Below, piece by piece: positions 52,812 through 59,930 of a stretch of 64,000 nt of DNA. Below the pieces are notes generated by a model. That model was not told the origin of the DNA and ran no database searches. It was given only the letters and a program-made list of their open reading frames with translations. Made by a program: the position numbers and the translations under genes. Source of the DNA: a bacterium Scap17 (lineage in GTDB: Bacteria > Pseudomonadota > Gammaproteobacteria > Pseudomonadales > Halomonadaceae); assembly GCA_013376735.1 (NCBI GenBank), contig VINJ01000001.1, forward strand, positions 1,116,001 to 1,180,000, given 5' to 3'. Within the stretch, counting starts at the first letter, position 1. Every line of letters starts with the position of its first letter.

Positions 52812-53981
52812 ATGGCCAAGCGCAAGACCATCGCCCTGGCACTGGGGAGTGGCGGGGCCCGAGGCTATGCCCATATCGGCGTCATCGAGGAAGTGCTGGC
52901 GCGCGGTTACGACATTCGCGCGATTTCGGGCTGCTCGATGGGGGCACTGGTCGGGGGCATCCATGCCGCCGGCAAGCTGGATGCCTATCGTGACTGGGTC
53001 TGTGAGCTGGATTACTTCGACGTGCTGCGGCTGGTGGATGTCACCTGGAGCCCGATGGGCGCCATCCGCGCGCGCCGCATCATGGATGAGCTGGAAGCCC
53101 TGATCGGTGATACGCGCATCGAGGATCTGCCGATTCCGGTCACCACCGTCGCCACCGACCTGATCGCCCAGAAGGAGGTCTGGTTCCAGAGCGGCAATCT
53201 GCTCGAGGCGATCCGGGCCTCCATCGCGGTGCCCGGGGTGATCACGCCGGTGCAACGCGACCGCAAGGTGCTGGTGGATGGCGGCCTGATGAATCCCTTG
53301 CCGATCACGCCGCTGGTCGCCGCCCACGTTGACCTGGTGCTGGCGGTCAATGCCACGGCGCATTCGCCGCGCAACCAGACGCTGGAACAGATGCTGCCAC
53401 CGGCCGATGCCGCCGAGGAAGAGGCGCGCGAAGCCGCCCTGGAAGCGCGCGGCGGTGGTTTCAGTGACTGGCTACGGGGAGTGCGTCGCGGGGCCGAGCG
53501 CATCTTCTCTGCCGAGAAGGAGCAGGCGCTGGAGGACCAGCAAGGTATGGCATTTGCCAGTCCGGTCGGCGGTGTTCCGCTGCCACCGGGCGATGCCTCG
53601 CGCTTGAAGTTCGAGGCACTCAAGAGCAGCGATGCCGAGCCAGTGCCGGGCACGGAAGCGTTGGCAGAGCCGCAGGCAGAGGCTGGTGCCGTGACCCAGG
53701 GCAAGCAGCCGCCTGCGAACGACGTCGAGCCTGAACGGGTCGATGAAAACGCGCCGGAGCTTGCCTGGGGAAAGCTGGACATGATGATGCGCTCCTTCGA
53801 TATCACCCAGGCGACGCTGGCCAAGTACAAGATCGCCGGCTATCCGCCGGATATCCTGGTCGAGATTCCCAAGACGGTATGTGGCGCCTATGAATTCCAC
53901 CGCGCGGCGGGTCTGATCAAGCTGGGGCGCCACCTGGCCGCCGAAGCGCTGGATCGCTACGAGAAGGGTAGCGACGGCTAG
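52812..53981 (+). CDS. Patatin-like phospholipase
   Basis: 389 residues. Oxyanion loop LGSGGARGYAHIGVIE, nucleophile SGCSMGALVGG with Ser, and catalytic Asp in VLVDGGLMNPLP form the Ser-Asp dyad of bacterial patatins (RssA/NTE-like). After residue 190 comes a charged, probably disordered insert and a final conserved helix region (SFDITQATLAKYKIAGYPPD) seen in longer family members. Expected to deacylate phospholipids. GGGAGACATGCC start. Ends at a strong terminator. Confidence 0.92.
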   Translation: MAKRKTIALALGSGGARGYAHIGVIEEVLARGYDIRAISGCSMGALVGGIHAAGKLDAYRDWVCELDYFDVLRLVDVTWSPMGAIRARRIMDELEALIGDTRIEDLPIPVTTVATDLIAQKEVWFQSGNLLEAIRASIAVPGVITPVQRDRKVLVDGGLMNPLPITPLVAAHVDLVLAVNATAHSPRNQTLEQMLPPADAAEEEAREAALEARGGGFSDWLRGVRRGAERIFSAEKEQALEDQQGMAFASPVGGVPLPPGDASRLKFEALKSSDAEPVPGTEALAEPQAEAGAVTQGKQPPANDVEPERVDENAPELAWGKLDMMMRSFDITQATLAKYKIAGYPPDILVEIPKTVCGAYEFHRAAGLIKLGRHLAAEALDRYEKGSDG

Positions 53982-54010
53982 CCTTTTTTGAGTTGCCCTT
54001 TAATGAAAAA

Positions 54011-54032
54011 GCCCCCGCCAATCGGCGGGGGC
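54011..54032. terminator. Bidirectional terminator after patatin gene
   Basis: GCCCCCGCC, AATC, GGCGGGGGC with five A left and four T right. Confidence 0.93.
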
Positions 54033-54041
54033 TTTTCGTTG

Positions 54042-54101
54042 CAGTGCTTTTCAATACAGAGCTCTTCAATACAGAGCGCTTCTTTGCAGTGCGTGTGACC
54101 G
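54042..54101. repeat. Four-copy 15-bp tandem repeat
   Basis: CAGTGCTTTTCAATA, CAGAGCTCTTCAATA, CAGAGCGCTTCTTTG, CAGTGCGTGTGACCG between the terminator and the 3' end of the pheC-like gene. Confidence 0.82.
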
Positions 54102-54122
54102 GAGCCTGAGCGAAGCGTCGTC

Positions 54123-54965
54123 TCAGCTGTTGATCCACTTGTCGAAGATGGCGGCCTGCTCACCGGTACCCTGCATCTGGGTCAGCCACTGATCGACGTA
54201 GGCCTTCCAGATGTTGTCACCCAGCGGCAGCAGATAGCCTTTCTGGGAGAAGGTGAACGGCGAGTCCGGGTGCACGCTGCACAGCTCCGGGTGACGGCTG
54301 GCCTGCAGCTGGGTCTCGATGGCGTCGGTGACCATCACATCGGCACGGTCTTCGATGATGTTGTTGAAGATGGTGCGGTTGTCGTCGTGGGCGAGGCGCG
54401 TGGCATCGCTCAGGAATTCATTGGCGAAGCGCTCGTTGGTGCCGCCCGGATTGACGGTGATGCGCACGCTGGGCTGATTGATCTGCGCGACGGTCTGGTA
54501 CTTGTCGACGTCTTCGCAGCGCACGATGGGCGTCTTGCCGCCGGTCTGGTACGGCTGGCTGAAGTAGGCCTGAGCCTGGCGGTCCAGCTTGACCGAAATG
54601 CCGGACATGGCGATGTCGCACTTGCCTGAGGTGAAGTCTTCCATCAGCGTCGGCCAGCTGGTCGGCACGGTCTCGACCGTCGCGCCCAGGCTCCTGGCCA
54701 GTGAGGCGGCCATGTCGATGTCGATGCCTTCGAAGTCGCCATTGTCTTCACGGTGGCTGAAGGGCGCGTAGTCACCGGTGGTGCAGACCTTCAGCACCTG
54801 TCCTTGTTGCACACGCGAAAGGGTGCTGTCGGACAGCGCATCGCTGGCGGCGGCCGGCATGGCGAAGGCCAGTGACAGGCCAGCGGCGGTGGCACCGCCG
54901 AGAATGGCAGCGGAAAGGGTGCGGCGTGAAGAAGTGCGCATTGGCTGTTCAGCGTTGGGTGTCAT
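54123..54965 (-). CDS. PheC-like periplasmic cyclohexadienyl dehydratase / solute-binding protein
   Basis: 280 residues, family-3 solute-binding fold. VCTTGDYAPFSHRE, GIDIDMAASLARSLGATVE, CDIAMSGISVKLDRQAQAYF, VNPGGTNERFANEF and ELCSVHPDSPFTFSQKGYLL match Pseudomonas PheC, which converts prephenate or arogenate to phenylpyruvate or phenylalanine in the periplasm. An ordinary polar amino-acid binding protein is the alternative, but no ABC permease is adjacent. The signal peptide has SSRRTLSAAI, a Tat-like twin Arg. Two possible ATGs; the first is used. Confidence 0.72.
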   Translation of the reverse strand: MTPNAEQPMRTSSRRTLSAAILGGATAAGLSLAFAMPAAASDALSDSTLSRVQQGQVLKVCTTGDYAPFSHREDNGDFEGIDIDMAASLARSLGATVETVPTSWPTLMEDFTSGKCDIAMSGISVKLDRQAQAYFSQPYQTGGKTPIVRCEDVDKYQTVAQINQPSVRITVNPGGTNERFANEFLSDATRLAHDDNRTIFNNIIEDRADVMVTDAIETQLQASRHPELCSVHPDSPFTFSQKGYLLPLGDNIWKAYVDQWLTQMQGTGEQAAIFDKWINS

Positions 54966-55015
54966 CAGGGTGTTCCCTTGTCGTTATGGTTCAGGCCCAG
55001 CGAGCGGCCTGCTTG

Positions 55016-55069
55016 TGGTAGTGATTCAATCAGTGGTGGTGACTCAATCTGTAATGGTGGCTCACTCCA
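55016..55069. repeat. 18-bp degenerate tandem repeat at the smrB 3' edge
   Basis: TGGTAGTGATTCAATCAG, TGGTGGTGACTCAATCTG and a weaker third copy; the third runs into the smrB stop region. Confidence 0.7.
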
Positions 55070-55667
55070 GCAGCGGATCACGGCCCTTGCTGCGCAGCAG
55101 GACATAGACCGCGCCGCTGCCGCCATCCAGCTCCAGTGACGAAGTAAAGGCCAGCACGTCAGGCCATTGGCGCAGCCAGGCATTGACGTGGCTCTTGATG
55201 ATGGGGTGATCGGCCATGCCGGTCCATGCCTTGCCGTGCACCACCAGCACGCAGCGTGAGCGACGGGCGATGGCATCGTCGATGAAGGACTCGAGCTCGA
55301 TGCGGGCCTGCTCCAGCGTATAGCCGTGCAGGTCGAGACCCGCCTCCCAGGCGATCTCGCCGCGCTTGAGACGCTGACGCTGGCGGTAGGGGAGATCGGG
55401 CACCGCGAAGTCGAGCAGCTGGCTGGGCGTGACCGGCTCGACCTGCCCATCGGTGGTGCGCGATGGCGTGCCGAGTGAGTCGGTCGAGGCTTCGCTGGCG
55501 GCTGCGCGGCGCGCCGCCAGACGCGCCTGCTCTTCCTTGTCGAGGGGCTTGCGGCCGGGGTCGGCGCGGTTGGTGGTGATCTTGCGTACGCCGGCCTGCT
55601 TGAGGGCGGCACGGAAGGCGTTGAAGTCGTCGCCGGTATCCGAGCTGTCGTCGTGGTTGGGTGGCAT
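55062..55667 (-). CDS. smrB: Smr-domain endonuclease SmrB
   Basis: 201 residues: a disordered charged N-terminus (PPNHDDSSDTGDDFNAFRAA), a basic linker, then an Smr domain with LDLHGYTLEQARIELESFID and VLVVHGKAW. In E. coli SmrB cuts mRNA behind collided ribosomes; the gene there also lies divergently beside prmB-aroC, which supports orthology. The second Smr motif is HGKAW rather than the common HGxG. Start ATG after GGAGCCCGGTC; an upstream frame extension is unlikely. Confidence 0.88.
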   Translation of the reverse strand: MPPNHDDSSDTGDDFNAFRAALKQAGVRKITTNRADPGRKPLDKEEQARLAARRAAASEASTDSLGTPSRTTDGQVEPVTPSQLLDFAVPDLPYRQRQRLKRGEIAWEAGLDLHGYTLEQARIELESFIDDAIARRSRCVLVVHGKAWTGMADHPIIKSHVNAWLRQWPDVLAFTSSLELDGGSGAVYVLLRSKGRDPLLE

Positions 55668-55864
55668 GACCGGGCTCCGCGGGCAATAAAATGGCAAGTC
55701 GCGCAGTATAGCGCGGCTGTCGGTGCTGTGAAGCACCAGGCGCCCATGGCGCGAGCAAGGGTCGCCGCCACGCCTCGTGAACGCTACAATGCCTGCGCGA
55801 GACGCCATCGGCCCCTCACGACTGGCGGCGCTCGTTGTCCATCTGTCCGCTTACAGGAATCACC

Positions 55865-56827
55865 GTGTCCACTACTTCCGCGTCCGACCTGCGCCACCCT
55901 TCCAGTCTCAGTGAGCCGGACTCCCGTCTCGTCGAGGAGCTGGTGACCCTGCGCGATCTGATCCGCTGGGCGACCAGCGAGTTTCACGCGCATCGCCTGC
56001 ACTTCGCCCATGGCACCGATTCTGCCTGGGACGAAGCGGTGGCGCTGGTGCTGGGTGCGCTGCATCTGCCATGGGACACGGACCCCGCCGTGATCGACGC
56101 GCGCCTTCTGACCATGGAGCGTGCGCGCATCGTGGCGCTGGTGCGTGAGCGCATCACTACCCGCAAGCCGCTGCCGTATCTGCTCGGCGAGGCCTTCTTC
56201 ACCGGCGTGCCCTTCGATGTCGATGAGCGCGTGCTGATTCCGCGCTCGCCGATCGCCGAGCTGATCGAGAGCGGCTTCTCGGCCTGGTTCCCGGAACTGC
56301 CGCCGACCCGCGTGCTGGACATGTGCACCGGTTCCGGCTGCATCGGTATCGCCACCGCGCTGGTGATGCCGACCGCCGAGGTCGATCTGGTCGATATCAG
56401 CAGCGAGGCGCTGGAAGTCGCGCGTCGCAACATCGAACGCCACGACGTGGCAGGGCGTGTCATCGCCGTGCAGTCGGACCTGTTCGCGGGCGTGGCGGGC
56501 AAGCGCTATGACCTGATCGTCTCCAATCCGCCCTACGTGGATACCTTCGATCTCTCCAACATGCCGCAGGAATTCGGCCATGAGCCGGCACTGGCGCTGG
56601 GCGCCGGTGACGACGGCCTGGATATCGTGCGCCGTATCCTGCGCGAGGCGCGTGACTACCTGACCGACGATGGCGTCTTGATCGTCGAGGTCGGCAATTC
56701 CGAACGCCACCTGATGGAAGCCTTCCCGGAAGTGCCCTTCATGTGGCTGGAGTTCGAGCGCGGCGGCAACGGCGTCTTCGCCATCGATGCCCAGACGCTG
56801 GAAGTCTGCGCGCCTGAATTCGCTTGA
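55865..56827 (+). CDS. prmB: 50S ribosomal protein L3 glutamine methyltransferase
   Basis: 320-residue SAM-dependent methyltransferase (HemK/PrmB family; E. coli 310). SAM loop [17 protein letters not shown], the catalytic NPPY in [26 protein letters not shown] and [19 protein letters not shown] are family-typical; the N-terminal helical domain is present. It methylates a Gln of uL3. GTG start after ACAGGAATCACC. Followed by aroC as in enterobacteria. Confidence 0.95.
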   Translation: MSTTSASDLRHPSSLSEPDSRLVEELVTLRDLIRWATSEFHAHRLHFAHGTDSAWDEAVALVLGALHLPWDTDPAVIDARLLTMERARIVALVRERITTRKPLPYLLGEAFFTGVPFDVDERVLIPRSPIAELIESGFSAWFPELPPTRVLDMCTGSGCIGIATALVMPTAEVDLVDISSEALEVARRNIERHDVAGRVIAVQSDLFAGVAGKRYDLIVSNPPYVDTFDLSNMPQEFGHEPALALGAGDDGLDIVRRILREARDYLTDDGVLIVEVGNSERHLMEAFPEVPFMWLEFERGGNGVFAIDAQTLEVCAPEFA

Positions 56828-56978
56828 GCTGGCGGGCGCCTACCCCGGTGGGATTCGTCTGAGCTGGCGGGATTTGCCAGAAGCACGGGCGCAAGCCGTC
56901 AGACTCTGCAACGCTTACGACAACTATTATCAGAACGCCGTCGGCCATGACCGGCGGCATCGCCTGAGGACCCCCTGA

Positions 56979-58070
56979 ATGTCCGGAAATACCTTCGGCA
57001 AGCTGTTCACCGTCACTACCTTCGGAGAAAGCCACGGCCCGGCACTGGGCGCCATCATCGATGGTTGCCCACCGGGCATCGAGATCAGCGAGGCGGATCT
57101 GCAGATCGATCTGGACCGCCGCCGTCCCGGCACCTCGCGCCACACTACCCAGCGTCGCGAGCCGGACCAGGTGCGCATTCTCTCGGGCGTGTTCGAGGGT
57201 CGCACTACCGGCACCGCTATCGGCCTGATGATCGAGAACACCGATCAGCGTTCCAAGGACTACGGCAAGATCAAGGACCAGTTCCGTCCGGCCCACGCCG
57301 ACTACACCTATCACCACAAATATGGTGAGCGTGACTATCGTGGTGGCGGCCGAAGCTCGGCCCGCGAGACCGCGATGCGTGTCGCCGCCGGGGCCATCGC
57401 CAAGAAGTATCTGGCGGGTCTGGGCGTGCAGGTGCGTGGCTACCTGTCCCAGCTTGGCCCCATCGAGCTTGAGGTCAAGGACTGGTCGCTGGTCGACACC
57501 AATCCGTTCTTCTGTGGCGATGCCGATCGCCTCGAGGAGCTGGAGCAGTACATGGACGCCCTGCGCAAGGAAGGCGATTCCGTGGGTGCCAAGGTCACCG
57601 TCGAGGCGACTGGCGTGCCGGTCGGCCTGGGTGAGCCGATCTTCGATCGTATCGATGCCGAACTCGCACATGGCCTGATGAGCATCAATGCCGTCAAGGG
57701 TGTCGAGATCGGTGATGGTTTCGCTGTGGTCAGCCAGAAGGGCACCGAGCATCGTGACGAGATGACGCCGGAAGGTTTCCTCTCCAATCATGCCGGCGGT
57801 ATTCTGGGCGGCATCACCAGCGGCCAGACCATCCGTGCCAGCATCGCCCTCAAGCCGACCTCCAGCCTGCGGCTGCCGGGGCGTAGCATCGACGTCAACG
57901 GCGAGGCGGTCGAGGTGATCACCACTGGCCGTCATGATCCGTGTGTCGGCATCCGTGCCACGCCGATCGCCGAGGCGATGGTCGCGCTGACGCTGATGGA
58001 TCACCTGCTGCGCCATCGTGGTCAGAACGCTGACGTCAAGGTCGATACGCCCGTGCTGCGCGAAGTGTAA
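56979..58070 (+). CDS. aroC: Chorismate synthase
   Basis: 363-residue enzyme converting 5-enolpyruvylshikimate-3-phosphate to chorismate with reduced FMN. Signatures: [38 protein letters not shown] (Arg-rich block), [20 protein letters not shown] and [20 protein letters not shown], plus C-terminal [17 protein letters not shown]. Full length. Ribosome site TGAGGACCCCCTGA. Confidence 0.98.
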   Translation: MSGNTFGKLFTVTTFGESHGPALGAIIDGCPPGIEISEADLQIDLDRRRPGTSRHTTQRREPDQVRILSGVFEGRTTGTAIGLMIENTDQRSKDYGKIKDQFRPAHADYTYHHKYGERDYRGGGRSSARETAMRVAAGAIAKKYLAGLGVQVRGYLSQLGPIELEVKDWSLVDTNPFFCGDADRLEELEQYMDALRKEGDSVGAKVTVEATGVPVGLGEPIFDRIDAELAHGLMSINAVKGVEIGDGFAVVSQKGTEHRDEMTPEGFLSNHAGGILGGITSGQTIRASIALKPTSSLRLPGRSIDVNGEAVEVITTGRHDPCVGIRATPIAEAMVALTLMDHLLRHRGQNADVKVDTPVLREV

Positions 58071-58130
58071 GCCGCATGCGGCGCGGCTGAACTTGTAACG
58101 CTGCCAAGCCGCTGAATTTGTAAAAAGACA

Positions 58131-58176
58131 CGCCCCAGCCGTGGAGTGATGCCCAGCATCCTTCATGGCTGGGGCG
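58131..58176 (+). terminator. aroC terminator
   Basis: CGCCCCAGCC pairs with GGCTGGGGCG around a 26-base loop that itself contains GATGC/GCATC; short T-rich tail. Confidence 0.7.
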
Positions 58177-58331
58177 TCTTGCGTAGTGGGCTGGCTTGCA
58201 CAAAGTAAATAAGAAAAGGCGTAAGTAGCAGGCTGCCCCCGTGTCATTCTCGCTGCTAGACTCGAATGGCATGCATGCCAGCGGACTCGCGCACCACGCC
58301 GTGCGCGGGCAGACAACACAAGGAATCTGCC

Positions 58332-58874
58332 ATGAAGATCAATGTCGAATTCGACCTCACGCCGCAGGAATTTCGCCAGGCGATGGGCCTGCCGGACGTG
58401 GAAGCCTTCCAGCAGGAATTGATGGAGCGCTTTCGTCGCCAGATGGAGGCGGGTGCTGAAGGTTACGACCCCATGAGTCTGCTCAAGCCATTGATGGCAC
58501 CGGGCGCGGGCACGCCGTTTGCCAGGTTCATGCCGCCGGGCATGGCCGAGGGGATGATGGGTGGCGCGTCTGGCGCTGGCAATGCCGGGCAGGGGGTAGT
58601 GGGCGGCATGCCGGGCGATATGGGCGAGAGCATGGCCCAGGGCATGGCCGCCTTCAATCAGTATCAGAAGATGATGCTGGATACCCTGCAGCAGTTTGGT
58701 CAGGGCGGCGCGGAAGGCAAGGAGGCTGACAAGCCGGAGCCTGCCGCACGCAGGAGTTCGGGGCCCAGTGGTGATCAAGCCGCGGATCAGAAGGCAGAGC
58801 AAGGCGCCAGCCGGGCGGATGATGCGAAACCGGCCTCTGCGGCCAGTGCGCGCTCACGCGCCAAGCGCAGTTGA
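58332..58874 (+). CDS. DUF6489-family protein, PHA-cluster associated
   Basis: 180 residues. The start (KINVEFDLTPQEFRQAMGLP, then DVEAFQQELMERF) matches the DUF6489 pattern; a Met/Gly-rich middle (PPGMAEGMMGGASGAG) leads to a QYQKMMLDTLQQFG helix similar to phasin-type helices and an Ala/Lys/Arg-rich tail ending ARSRAKRS. Placed just ahead of phasin and phaC, it is probably granule-associated; function unknown. AAGGAATCTGCC start. About 220 bases separate it from the phasin gene, so it may be separately transcribed. Confidence 0.75.
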   Translation: MKINVEFDLTPQEFRQAMGLPDVEAFQQELMERFRRQMEAGAEGYDPMSLLKPLMAPGAGTPFARFMPPGMAEGMMGGASGAGNAGQGVVGGMPGDMGESMAQGMAAFNQYQKMMLDTLQQFGQGGAEGKEADKPEPAARRSSGPSGDQAADQKAEQGASRADDAKPASAASARSRAKRS

Positions 58875-58951
58875 TGCTAGGCGCGATGAAAGTCCTTGGC
58901 TGATATCGGTGTGAGGCATGCCCGGCCAATCCCGTGACAGAGAATGTCGTT

Positions 58952-58967
58952 TGACAGTTTTCTGTCA
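58952..58967. promoter_or_regulatory. TGACAG-TTTT-CTGTCA operator-like repeat upstream of phasin
   Basis: Perfect 6-base arms overlapping a TTGACA hexamer (58951-58956); another TGACAG half-site lies at 58935. Suggests regulator-controlled phasin expression. Confidence 0.5.
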
Positions 58968-59090
58968 TGGGATTGCAACCACCTGAGGAGCAGACTAGTC
59001 TTTGTGCAGTGCAGCATATTGCTGTGCTCCACAGGTGGCGCAGAGACTTCTGCGCGCTGTCCCGGTACGGAATCCATGGGAGGAACCGTC

Positions 59091-59543
59091 ATGCAGCAGG
59101 ATCAGATGTTCAACGCCTTTGCCGAGCAAGCCCGCAGCTTCTACCAGCCGATGCGCAAGCTCAACACTCTGATGCTCGACCATATGGGCAAGATTGCCGA
59201 TTATCAGATGGACGCTGCCAAGCGCTATACCGAGACTGGTCTCGAGCGTGCGCGTGCTGCCACTGAAATCAAGGGTATGGAAGAGTTCAGCGAGTTCAGC
59301 AGCCGCCAGCTGGAAGTGGCGACCGAGCTGTCTCAGCAGATGATGGATGATTCCCTGAAGCTGGCCGAGATGGGCAACGACATGCGCGCCCAGCTCGAAC
59401 AGGCCTACTCTGACGCTGGCAAGGAAGCCAACGACAAGGCGTCCGCTGCCGTACAGAAAGCCGCTTCGGCAGCAGAGGACAAGGCATCCTCCGCTGCCAG
59501 CAACAAGCCGGCTGCCGCGACAAGCCGCGCCAAGCAGAACTAA
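59091..59543 (+). CDS. phaP: Phasin family protein
   Basis: 150-residue phasin coating polyhydroxyalkanoate granules. The phasin_2-type core is an amphipathic helix bundle (MFNAFAEQARSFYQPMRKLN, LMLDHMGKIADYQMDAAKRY, then FSEFSSRQLEVATELSQQMM) with no signal peptide. The tail is Ala/Lys-rich (KASAAVQKAASAAEDKASSA) ending ATSRAKQN. ATG after GGGAGGAACCGTC. Has its own terminator, so high independent expression before phaC is likely. Confidence 0.9.
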   Translation: MQQDQMFNAFAEQARSFYQPMRKLNTLMLDHMGKIADYQMDAAKRYTETGLERARAATEIKGMEEFSEFSSRQLEVATELSQQMMDDSLKLAEMGNDMRAQLEQAYSDAGKEANDKASAAVQKAASAAEDKASSAASNKPAAATSRAKQN

Positions 59544-59556
59544 GGTATACCCCGAA

Positions 59557-59584
59557 AAGGCTGGCGCTTGCGCCAGCCTTTTTT
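59557..59584 (+). terminator. Phasin terminator
   Basis: AAGGCTGGCG, CTTG, CGCCAGCCTT followed by TTTT; ideal intrinsic terminator. Confidence 0.93.
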
Positions 59585-59930
59585 GCCGTTGTCTGGCATT
59601 GCCCCTGCCGTGCTGAAAGGCGCATGCTGGAGGTGAGCACGCTGTCGAACAGGCTGTTTTGCTCTCGTATTTGCCGCGCGCGAATCCGACGGAAAGCAGT
59701 CCTTGCAGTGGAGCATTCGATCGCCCCGTGGCGGTCAGTCATGAATTGCTGGACAACCTTGAAAACGATGTCCGTCGCCAGTGAAGGCGCTCATCTCGGT
59801 GAAGATGGCATGACATCGCTCAGTGCTCAGGAAGGATTCGATTCGATGAAATCGTGCCGCCGACAGGCGTTCGGCAGCCAAGCTTCGATAGCCAATGACG
59901 TGATGGTCAATGACAAGGAGGAAGGGCGAT
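59585..59930. other. Gap between phasin and phaC
   Basis: About 345 bases with no credible gene; must carry the phaC promoter and leader, since a strong terminator precedes it. No clear sigma-70 match was found. Confidence 0.45.

Noticed and set aside
56739-58802. 687-codon open frame on the minus strand
   Set aside because: Antisense to prmB end, aroC and the DUF6489 gene; no motif, no ribosome site.
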